Positions 1 through 5,466 of a stretch of DNA of 6,221 nt are shown here, piece by piece. The translations under genes were made by a program, and so were the position numbers. Position 1 is the first letter of the stretch, and the number at the start of each line of letters is the position of its first letter. Below the pieces are notes generated by a model, which worked only from the letters and a program-made list of their open reading frames with translations, was not told where the DNA came from and did not search any database. Origin of the DNA: an uncultured Candidatus Melainabacteria bacterium (GTDB lineage: Bacteria > Cyanobacteriota > Vampirovibrionia > Gastranaerophilales > Gastranaerophilaceae); NCBI GenBank assembly GCA_934692295.1, contig CAKUTL010000069.1:1-6221 (forward strand), written 5' to 3'.

Positions 1-950
1 TTTTCTGCCATAGAAAGAATATAATCCGCAATTTTATCTTCTAAATGACAACCAAAATGATTGTTTATTTCTTTAATGAAATAACAAGGACTAGTGACAT
101 TGACTTCAATAATTTTCCCATCAATTACATCTAAACCAGTCATATAAATACCCATAGAAGAAAGCTTTTCTGCAACTGGTTTGAATTTTGCTTTTTCCTC
201 TTCTGATAAAAGAGCCTTCTTAATATTGTTATCATTATGCTCGCAAAATTTAAAGTCATCATTACTTGGAGTTTTTTGAACACAAAAATCTAAAACTTCA
301 TCACCTAAGAATAAAACCCTCTTATCACCATTAACAGCTTTTGGAATATATTTTTGCACCATAATCAATTGTTTTCCATTATTAGTCATTGAATTTATGA
401 TTACAGCAGTATTCTTATCTCCAGCCTTCAAATACATAACCCCTCCGCCAAAACATTGGTTTAAAGGTTTCAAGATAATTTCTTCATTTTCAACCAAAAA
501 CTTCATAATATCAGCTTTTTGAGAAGTTACAATATTTTTAGGCATCAAATCATTAAACATTACGGCGTGTAATTTTTCATTAAAATTCCGTATTGCAGTC
601 GTATCATTCATAACAAAAGTTTTTGACTTATCGACAAAATCAAAAACATATGTAGCGTTAATATAGTCCAAATCAACTGGAGGGTCAGGTCTAAACATAA
701 CAAGATTAAAATCTTCTATTTTATATTCAGACAAACTTTCCTTGTCATAACAAATTTCTTCGCCTTCAATATAGGAATTATAGCAAGAGGTATAAGCCAT
801 AGCCGATTTGAGTTTTAGCATATCAATTGTTGCAATTCTAACCTCATGACCTCTTTTTAAAAAGCTTTTAATAAGCCAAAAATTAGTAACAAGATTGTTA
901 AACTCAAAATACTTCAACTCTAATCGGTCTATAACAAATAATATTTTCAT
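1..950 (-). CDS. gshB: Glutathione synthetase-like ATP-grasp ligase (C-terminus cut by window edge)
   Basis: This frame is open from an ATG at 950 to the left edge: 316 complete codons with no stop, so only a few C-terminal residues are missing (E. coli GshB is 316 residues). The family joins glycine to gamma-glutamylcysteine using ATP in the cytoplasm. Visible landmarks are FRPDPPVD (86-93), the family DPP motif; NEKL (124-127) and ILKPL (159-163), carrying the two ATP-binding lysines K126 and K161; GDKRV (208-212); and GLDVI...EVNVTSP with D274, E282 and N284, the expected Mg ligands. AAGAGG precedes the ATG by 4 nt. The start is 21 bp after the upstream hydrolase stop, suggesting co-transcription. 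The region aligning with the mobile catalytic loop (227-242) and the glycine loop after K161 are unlike canonical GshB. The fold assignment is firm, but glutathione as the product is uncertain. A relative acting on another peptide or thiol substrate is possible. Confidence 0.8.
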   Translation of the reverse strand, partial: MKILFVIDRLELKYFEFNNLVTNFWLIKSFLKRGHEVRIATIDMLKLKSAMAYTSCYNSYIEGEEICYDKESLSEYKIEDFNLVMFRPDPPVDLDYINATYVFDFVDKSKTFVMNDTTAIRNFNEKLHAVMFNDLMPKNIVTSQKADIMKFLVENEEIILKPLNQCFGGGVMYLKAGDKNTAVIINSMTNNGKQLIMVQKYIPKAVNGDKRVLFLGDEVLDFCVQKTPSNDDFKFCEHNDNNIKKALLSEEEKAKFKPVAEKLSSMGIYMTGLDVIDGKIIEVNVTSPCYFIKEINNHFGCHLEDKIADYILSMAE

Positions 951-971
951 AATACCTCTTTTTATAAATTA

Positions 972-1637
972 TTATTTAATTTCAGCAGGATTTAAAATTT
1001 GACAAGCAGTATTTCCCATAGAAATAAGTCTTGTGAATTTTTCTAAATCAGCTTGAATTTCTGGATAAGTACCATAGTGCATAGGAATTACAGTTCTTAC
1101 GCCCAACCATTTTGCAGCCATAGCAGCGTGTTCAACATCCATTGTATAATTTCCACCAATAGGCAAAAGAGCAATTTGTGGAGCATATAATTCTTTAATA
1201 GTTTTCATTTCACTAGACAAACAAGTATCACCAGCATGATAAATTCTTACACCATCAACATCTAACAAAATACTTGCAGCATTTCCACCATATCTTCCGT
1301 CTGGCAAAGAGCTTGAATGAAATGCAGGTAAAAATACCGCTCTACCCCAAGAATAATTAATCCAAGCACCCAAACCAATAGGTTTAGATTTTGCACCCTT
1401 TTCTTTAATATAGTAAGCAAGTTCTGCAACAGCCGTAACTTCAATATCTTTTTCTTTCGCAATTTCGATGGCTTCACCAAGATGATCGCCGTGAGCATGA
1501 GTTAATAAAATATCTTTAATTGGTTCTTCATGCCAATTGTACTTTTCATTTACAGATACAAGCGGATCAATTAAAACAGCATTATCACCATTTTTAATTT
1601 CAAATGCACTATGCCCAATATATTTTAAATCTACCAT
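972..1637 (-). CDS. UPF0173-family metallo-beta-lactamase-fold metal-dependent hydrolase
   Basis: This is a 221-residue protein of the UlaG-like/UPF0173 branch of the metallo-beta-lactamase superfamily, of normal length for that family. It begins with the typical strand MVDLKYIGHSAFEI. The metal site is complete: THAHGDH (46-52, giving H47, H49, D51, H52), H107 in FHSSS, D137 in HAGDT, and H187 in MHYGTYP. It has no signal peptide or membrane segment, so it should be cytoplasmic. The substrate is unknown; relatives are annotated as hydrolases, some as lactonases. Two starts compete: a GTG at 1640 directly followed by an ATG at 1637. The AGAGG box lies 3 nt from the GTG but 6 nt from the ATG, so the ATG is preferred. 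The gene lies just upstream of the gshB-like gene in the same orientation (21-bp gap), which hints at but does not prove a role in thiol or aldehyde detoxification. Confidence 0.9.
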   Translation of the reverse strand: MVDLKYIGHSAFEIKNGDNAVLIDPLVSVNEKYNWHEEPIKDILLTHAHGDHLGEAIEIAKEKDIEVTAVAELAYYIKEKGAKSKPIGLGAWINYSWGRAVFLPAFHSSSLPDGRYGGNAASILLDVDGVRIYHAGDTCLSSEMKTIKELYAPQIALLPIGGNYTMDVEHAAMAAKWLGVRTVIPMHYGTYPEIQADLEKFTRLISMGNTACQILNPAEIK

Positions 1638-1670
1638 CACAAACCTCTTCTCTTTTTCCTATTACGACTA

Positions 1671-1699
1671 TTTCAATTTATCATAATTTAATATAAAAT
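1671..1699 (+). promoter_or_regulatory. Candidate ribD promoter, placed for a leaderless transcript
   Basis: TATAAAAT occupies 1692-1699. Taking TAAAAT (1694-1699) as the -10, the A of the ribD ATG (1706) falls seven bases downstream of its last T, exactly where transcription would start. TTTCAA (1671-1676) lies 17 bp upstream as a weak -35 (three of six). No purine-rich Shine-Dalgarno sequence lies in the 30 bases before the ATG. The position of the -10 relative to the ATG is the main support. Confidence 0.5.
1680..1685 (-). promoter_or_regulatory. Possible -10 box for the hydrolase/gshB-like operon
   Basis: On the minus strand 1685-1680 reads TATGAT, five of six bases matching the sigma-70 -10 consensus. 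It lies about 42 bp upstream of the hydrolase ATG. No convincing -35 sits at the proper distance. An alternative pair, TTGTAT (1703-1698) with TAAATT (1680-1675) at 17-bp spacing, is about as weak. Either way the promoter overlaps that of the divergent ribD in this 68-bp gap. Confidence 0.3.
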
Positions 1700-1705
1700 A
1701 CAAAT

Positions 1706-2752
1706 ATGAAAAATTATATTACAGAGATGAATAAGTGCATAGAACTAGCTAAACAAGCAGAGGGAAAAACTTCTCCTAACCCAATGGTTGGATGCGTAAT
1801 TTTAAATGATAAAAATGAAATTATCTCAACTGGGTATCATAAAAAATACGGAGAAAACCATGCAGAACGAGATGCACTCTTAAAACTAGAAAATGCGACT
1901 GGTTGCACACTTGTCGTAAATCTTGAGCCATGTTCTCATTTTGGGAAAACTCCACCTTGTGCAGATTTAATCATAGAAAAAGGAATAAAAAGGGTTATTT
2001 ATGGAATGAAAGATGTTAACCCTATTGTTGCAGGAAACGGACTAAAAAAACTTCAAGAAGCAGGAATTGAAATTATTGGACCAATTTTAGAAGATGAATG
2101 CAAAAAATTAAATGAAGTTTTCATAAAAAACCAAACGAAACATAAAACATTTGTAGCTCTAAAAACAGCAACAACTATTGATGGAAAAATTGCAACACAA
2201 ATAGGGGATTCTAAATGGATAACATCTGAAGAGGCAAGAAGAGAAGTTCGCAATATTCGAAACAGATATGATGCAATTTTAACATCTTCTGCAACAGTGC
2301 TTGCTGATAATCCTACAATGGAACACAAATGCAAAATTATTTTAGATAGAAAATTAAAAACAGATATAAATTCAACAATTTACAAACAAGGGAAAATATT
2401 TGTTTTCTATGATGAAAATATCAACATTAAAAACAACGCACAAGAAAATATTACATATATTCCAACCAAAACAAAAAATAATAAGCTTGATATTGAATTT
2501 ATACTAAATAAGCTTTATGACTTAGGAATAATGAGTATCCTCGTTGAATCTGGAGGAGAATTAAATGGCAGTTTTATGCCTTATATTGATAAACTTTATC
2601 ATTTCATTGCTCCAAAAATTTTGGGAGATAATAGCGGTAAATCCTGCTTTGACGGAAACAAAATAGACAAAATATCAAATTGTACTAATTTAATATTTGA
2701 AAATTCTATAAATTTTCCACCAGATATTTTAGTAATTTATAACAAACAATAA
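1706..2752 (+). CDS. ribD: Bifunctional riboflavin biosynthesis deaminase/reductase RibD
   Basis: This 348-residue protein carries out the second and third steps of riboflavin synthesis from GTP: deamination of the diaminopyrimidine intermediate, then NADPH-dependent reduction of the ribose to ribityl. The N-terminal deaminase domain (about 1-140) shows SPNPMVG (23-29), the zinc/catalytic HAE (52-54), and EPCSHFGKTPPC with zinc ligands C76 and C85, followed by NPIVAGNGL (105-113). The reductase domain (about 146-348) shows ALKTATTIDGKIA (151-163), SKWITSEEAR (169-178), SSATVLADNP (194-203), VESGGELNGSF (280-290) and APKILGD (302-308). The segment after ADNP is short: the usual LTxR arginine is K208 and the loop before IILD is nearly absent. 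No other rib genes are within view. The gene ends 13 bp before a strong terminator. The start is the first ATG and aligns with the family N-terminus; it has no ribosome-binding site. Confidence 0.95.
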   Translation: MKNYITEMNKCIELAKQAEGKTSPNPMVGCVILNDKNEIISTGYHKKYGENHAERDALLKLENATGCTLVVNLEPCSHFGKTPPCADLIIEKGIKRVIYGMKDVNPIVAGNGLKKLQEAGIEIIGPILEDECKKLNEVFIKNQTKHKTFVALKTATTIDGKIATQIGDSKWITSEEARREVRNIRNRYDAILTSSATVLADNPTMEHKCKIILDRKLKTDINSTIYKQGKIFVFYDENINIKNNAQENITYIPTKTKNNKLDIEFILNKLYDLGIMSILVESGGELNGSFMPYIDKLYHFIAPKILGDNSGKSCFDGNKIDKISNCTNLIFENSINFPPDILVIYNKQ

Positions 2753-2765
2753 CATTTTTTGCATT

Positions 2766-2797
2766 AAAAAAGGAAGCTCAAACGAGCTTCCTTTTTT
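2766..2797. terminator. Bidirectional intrinsic terminator between ribD and tsf
   Basis: A perfect 14-bp stem pairs 2766-2779 with 2784-2797 around the four-base loop AAAC. The GC-bearing core GGAAGCTC/GAGCTTCC is flanked by six A's on the left and six T's on the right. Read from either strand it is a hairpin ending in a U run. It lies 13 bp after the ribD stop and 21 bp after the tsf stop, so it can serve both convergent genes. Confidence 0.95.
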
Positions 2798-2818
2798 CAA
2801 AACATTCTGATCCTGTTA

Positions 2819-3682
2819 CTAACCCTTAACTTGAGCCATAACTTCTTCAGCAAAGTTATCTTGACGTTTTTCAAGACCTTCACCTAATTCATATCTAGTG
2901 AAAGCTTTGATTGTCAATTTACCTTCAATAAGTTGAGAAATTGTTTGGCTAGGGTCTTTAACGAATGGTTGTTCAAGTAAGCATCTTTCAGCCATCAACT
3001 TGTTAACACGACCTTCAACAATTTTAGCTCTTATATTTTCAGGCTTTTTCAACAAATCTTCTTTACCCATTTCAATTCTAGTTTCTTCATCAATTTCAGA
3101 TTGAGGAATTTCTGCTCTTGAAACGAATTTTGGTGCAGAAGATGCGATGTGCAAGCAAATATCGTTCATCAAATCTTTATCTTCTTTATCAGTTGATAAA
3201 AGAACACCGATTTTTCCGTTGTGAATATAAGTTGCAACAGGACCTTCATATCTAACAAATCTTCTTACAGTAATTTTTTCACCGATAGAAGCGATTTTTT
3301 CTTTTAATGCTTCACCGATTAATTTATCGCAAGAAGGGCAAGTAGTAGCCAATAAAGCATCAACGTCAGCAGGTTTTAAATCTTCAACGTGTTTAGCCAT
3401 ATTTGCAACTAAAGTTTTGAATTCATCGTTTTTAGCAACGAAGTCTGTTTCACAGTTAACTTCAACCATTGCACCGCCATTAGCGTCAACGAAAGAATCT
3501 ACACGGCCTTCAGCAGCAATTCTGCCCATTTTCTTTTCAGCAGAAGCCATACCTTTTTGGCGTAAGAATTCAGTTGCTTTTTCCATATCTCCGTCAACTT
3601 CAACTAATGCTTTTTTAGCATCCATCATGCCAGCACCAGTCTTATCACGAAGTTCTTTAACCATTTGAGCTGTAATATTCAT
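2819..3682 (-). CDS. tsf: Translation elongation factor Ts
   Basis: This 287-residue protein is the nucleotide-exchange factor that recycles EF-Tu-GDP to EF-Tu-GTP. The N-terminal UBA-like domain shows MVKELRDKTGAGMMDAKKAL (7-26) and the FLRQKGMASAEKK region (39-51). The core contains the EF-Tu-contacting TDFVAKN (79-85), the first half of the dimer-like domain to about 142, YIHNGKIGVLL (152-162), and a C-terminal part with LLEQPFVKDPSQTISQL near 238-254. Length matches the full-size bacterial form (E. coli 283), not the shorter cyanobacterial/plastid form. An unusual CPSC (115-118) sits in the linker of the core. AAGGAG lies about 9 nt before the ATG. The gene follows rpsB by 77 bp in the widespread rpsB-tsf order and ends at the shared terminator. 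Confidence 0.97.
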   Translation of the reverse strand: MNITAQMVKELRDKTGAGMMDAKKALVEVDGDMEKATEFLRQKGMASAEKKMGRIAAEGRVDSFVDANGGAMVEVNCETDFVAKNDEFKTLVANMAKHVEDLKPADVDALLATTCPSCDKLIGEALKEKIASIGEKITVRRFVRYEGPVATYIHNGKIGVLLSTDKEDKDLMNDICLHIASSAPKFVSRAEIPQSEIDEETRIEMGKEDLLKKPENIRAKIVEGRVNKLMAERCLLEQPFVKDPSQTISQLIEGKLTIKAFTRYELGEGLEKRQDNFAEEVMAQVKG

Positions 3683-3717
3683 GTATATTTTCTCCTTCTC
3701 TTTATAAAAGCTACTAA

Positions 3718-3743
3718 GGCACTAAGTGAATATTCTTAGTGCC
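3718..3743 (-). promoter_or_regulatory. Hairpin in the rpsB-tsf intergenic gap (attenuator or processing site)
   Basis: A perfect 9-bp stem pairs 3718-3726 with 3735-3743 around an eight-base loop; in the mRNA the arms read GGCACTAAG and CTTAGTGCC. It starts 17 nt after the rpsB stop and ends about 35 nt before the tsf ATG. The bases after the stem (TTAGTAGCTTTTATAAAG) lack a clean U run, so this looks more like a partial attenuator, stability element or cleavage site than a full terminator. Confidence 0.6.
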
Positions 3744-3759
3744 AAAGTATCTTAAAACC

Positions 3760-4530
3760 TTATGCTTCTGTTTTAGCTTCTTCAGCAGCGTTAGCATCTT
3801 CAGCTGAAATTTTTTCAACTTTTTTTGCTTCGTTTGCTTTGTTTTCTCTCAATTGTTTACCTTCCAAAACAGCATCAGCCAATTTAGAAGTAATCAATTT
3901 GATTGATCTGATAGCATCATCATTACCAGGGATAATGTAGTTGATACCATCTGGGTTAGCATTTGTATCTGCTAAACAGATAACAGGAATACCTAATTTG
4001 TTAGCTTCTTTAATAGCAATATCTTCTTTGTCTTGGTCAACAACGAAAATCAATTCAGGAAGACCTCTCATTTCTTTGATACCGCCTAAAGTTTTAGACA
4101 ATTTAGAAAGTTGTCTGTTCAATTGAGCAACTTCTTTTTTAGGTAATTTATCAACATAACCATTACTGATAAATTCTTCCATTTCTTTTAGTTTGTTAAC
4201 TCTGCCTCTGATAGTTTCAAAGTTAGTTAACATACCACCTAACCATCTTCTATTGATGAAATAAGCACCAGATCTTTTAGCTTCTTCAGCAACTACTTCA
4301 GCAGCTTGTTTTTTAGTACCAACAAAAAGAATATTTTTTCCTTTTGCAGCATAATCTCTAACTAAAGCATATGCTTCATCTAATAAATCAGTTGTTTTTC
4401 TTAAATCAATTACATAGATACCGTTTCTTGCACCATAAATATATGGTTTCATTTTTGGGTTCCATCTTTGTGTTTGGTGTCCGAAATGTACACCTGCTTC
4501 TAAAAGTTCAATCATAGATGCTACTGGCAT
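3760..4530 (-). CDS. rpsB: 30S ribosomal protein S2
   Basis: This 256-residue small-subunit protein is bound late in 30S assembly and is needed for S1 association in many bacteria. Diagnostic segments are SMIELLEAGVHFGHQ (5-19), RWNPKMKPYIYGARNGIYVIDL (22-43), FVGTKKQA (69-76), YFINRRWLGGMLTNF (90-104), and the IFVVDQDKEDIAIKEANKLG / IPVICLADTNANPDGINYIIPGNDDA region in the second half. The last ~25 residues form a charged, alanine-rich tail, as is common in S2. The start is supported by AAGGAG 7 nt before the ATG and by alignment with the family N-terminus. It is the first gene of an rpsB-tsf transcript with its own promoter and a structured leader. Confidence 0.98.
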   Translation of the reverse strand: MPVASMIELLEAGVHFGHQTQRWNPKMKPYIYGARNGIYVIDLRKTTDLLDEAYALVRDYAAKGKNILFVGTKKQAAEVVAEEAKRSGAYFINRRWLGGMLTNFETIRGRVNKLKEMEEFISNGYVDKLPKKEVAQLNRQLSKLSKTLGGIKEMRGLPELIFVVDQDKEDIAIKEANKLGIPVICLADTNANPDGINYIIPGNDDAIRSIKLITSKLADAVLEGKQLRENKANEAKKVEKISAEDANAAEEAKTEA

Positions 4531-4565
4531 CGGTTTTCTCCTTATGTTAAATGTATTGTACTACG

Positions 4566-4620
4566 GGCTGCATAGCCTCATCTTAGTCATGCTAAAGACT
4601 AGGGCGAACCTATCAGGCTA
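4566..4620 (-). promoter_or_regulatory. Structured 5' leader of rpsB, candidate S2 autoregulatory element
   Basis: In the mRNA sense, a 6-bp stem TAGCCT/AGGCTA (4620-4615 with 4578-4573) encloses two possible inner hairpins: TAGG/CCTA (4612-4609 with 4603-4600, loop TTCGC) and TAGTC/GACTA (4601-4597 with 4588-4584). The two inner stems share two bases. The right arm AGGCTA also overlaps an alternative hairpin GGCT-ATGC-AGCC (4577-4566). Several perfect, mutually exclusive helices in about 55 nt of AT-rich DNA suggest a selected RNA structure. Ribosomal protein S2 represses its own operon through a leader in E. coli; extending that here is inference. I do not recognise a named family. Confidence 0.5.
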
Positions 4621-4634
4621 ATGTAACCAATAAT

Positions 4635-4663
4635 ATAATAGTATAAAAATACCGATATGCAAA
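4635..4663 (-). promoter_or_regulatory. Candidate rpsB-tsf promoter
   Basis: On the minus strand TTTGCA (4663-4658, four of six to TTGACA) is followed after 17 bp by TATTAT (4640-4635, five of six to TATAAT). Transcription would begin near 4628, giving a leader of about 98 nt before the rpsB ATG. The pilin-like gene ends just upstream at 4685 in the same orientation. I see no terminator between them, so some read-through into rpsB is possible. Confidence 0.55.
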
Positions 4664-4684
4664 TTTCTACGATACAAAACTTAA

Positions 4685-5356
4685 TTATGGCATATTGTGC
4701 AAATAGTAATAAGAACAACCTGTGCCAAAATCAGAATTAGATTTTTTACATGTTCCATCTCCAACACTTATTGGTACAATTACACCATCTGCCTGCCCCC
4801 AACCATATTTGTAACCTTTTGCAGGATACATTGCATAATTTGTAAAATCTATATTGGCAAAAAATAAATCCTTCCCCCAAGTGTTCGGTCCAGTAAACCC
4901 ATTAACATCAAATGTTATCATATATTCATCAAAACAGATTAATGTCCCGTCAAGAATTATTGTACAAGTAGCACCGCCACCCTTTAATCCAATATTATTA
5001 AGACATTTATTACCATTCAAATGGTAAATTGGGTAAGCCTTTGGAATACAACCTTCTTCTACAGCCTTCCCCTCATGGCAAATTTTACTGGTCTTTATAT
5101 AATGAGAAATTGCTGCGACATAAGCATATTCTCTTTCTGATGAAGTTTTGAAAGAGTCCACAAAATCTTCTGGTTGTGCCCCAGTAGCCTGCATCAAGCG
5201 AAGAGCATGATAAATTTCGGCATACGACTTTCTCCAAGCGATAACGTGTTGGCGTTGTTGAGATTTTGAAACTAAAGTAGGTATAGTCATTGCAGCAACA
5301 ACACCAATAATTCCTAAAGTAATCAAAACTTCCGCTAACGTAAAACCTTTTTTCAT
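4685..5356 (-). CDS. Type IV pilin/pseudopilin-like secreted protein, cysteine-rich
   Basis: This 223-residue protein has a classic class III prepilin signal: MKKG then FTLAE, with cleavage expected after G4, phenylalanine at +1 and glutamate at +5 (E9). A hydrophobic helix follows (10-29, VLITLGIIGVVAAMTIPTLV), and an exported domain makes up the rest. It would be processed by a PilD-type peptidase and built into a type IV pilus or type II secretion pseudopilus, or stay as a membrane-anchored surface protein. The exported domain holds seven cysteines (93, 103, 118, 131, 141, 203, 214), an ILDGT turn (134-138), and DVNGFTGPNTWGKD (150-163), whose acidic/Asn/Gly pattern resembles a metal-binding loop. 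The GGAGG box at 5370-5366 lies 9 nt before the ATG at 5356; an in-frame TTG nine bases upstream abuts that box and is rejected. No pilus assembly genes are nearby. The exact role is unknown. Confidence 0.88.
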   Translation of the reverse strand: MKKGFTLAEVLITLGIIGVVAAMTIPTLVSKSQQRQHVIAWRKSYAEIYHALRLMQATGAQPEDFVDSFKTSSEREYAYVAAISHYIKTSKICHEGKAVEEGCIPKAYPIYHLNGNKCLNNIGLKGGGATCTIILDGTLICFDEYMITFDVNGFTGPNTWGKDLFFANIDFTNYAMYPAKGYKYGWGQADGVIVPISVGDGTCKKSNSDFGTGCSYYYLHNMP

Positions 5357-5382
5357 GTCAAGCAACCTCCAGTTGAAATAAG

Positions 5383-5409
5383 ATTATCACATTTTAATTT
5401 CTAGTGCAA
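5383..5409 (-). promoter_or_regulatory. Candidate promoter of the pilin-like gene
   Basis: On the minus strand 5391-5383 reads TGTGATAAT, an extended -10 (TGn followed by GATAAT, five of six). TTGCAC (5409-5404) lies 15 bp upstream, closer than ideal for a -35, but an extended -10 tolerates a weak -35. It leaves a leader of about 20 nt before the ATG. Confidence 0.4.
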
Positions 5410-5438
5410 GAATTTATTTATCATTACTGTTTTACTTC

Positions 5439-5444
5439 TATAAG
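5439..5444 (+). promoter_or_regulatory. Candidate -10 box for the XRE regulator
   Basis: TATAAG matches five of six -10 bases and sits 22 bp before the regulator's ATG. No good -35 is found 16-18 bp upstream. Its last two bases overlap the left arm of the inverted repeat at 5443-5457, as expected if a repressor bound there to block this promoter. Confidence 0.4.
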
Positions 5445-5457
5445 TTAACATTTAACT
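5443..5457. promoter_or_regulatory. Inverted repeat, candidate operator of the XRE regulator
   Basis: AGTTAA-CAT-TTAACT is a perfect 6-bp inverted repeat with a 3-bp centre. It ends 9 bp before the regulator's ATG and directly abuts its AGGA ribosome-binding site (5458-5461). Dimeric XRE regulators commonly bind short dyads like this in their own promoters. Autoregulation is inferred from position only. Confidence 0.5.
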
Positions 5458-5466
5458 AGGATTATT

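Noticed and set aside
1..950. The left-edge ligase as RimK or another generic ATP-grasp ligase
   Set aside because: The DPP, NEKL, ILKPL and EVNVTSP motifs and near-gapless correspondence with GshB place it in the GshB family, even though its loop is divergent.
1357..1365. Gene start GTG at 1640 for the hydrolase, adding one residue
   Set aside because: The AGAGG box is only 3 nt from the GTG but 6 nt from the adjacent ATG, and family members begin at the MVDL-like position. (The choice concerns bases 1635-1640.)
1262..1498. Open frame on the minus strand overlapping the hydrolase gene
   Set aside because: It is an out-of-frame shadow of a gene with a complete metal-binding motif set; its protein is low-complexity and Leu/Lys-rich and resembles nothing.
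2053..2334. Antisense open frame within ribD
   Set aside because: It lies entirely opposite the conserved RibD core, and has no ribosome-binding site or recognisable domain.
3417..3668. Plus-strand open frames opposite tsf (and 3941-4126 opposite rpsB)
   Set aside because: They are mirror frames of strongly conserved translation genes with no domain similarity or start signals.
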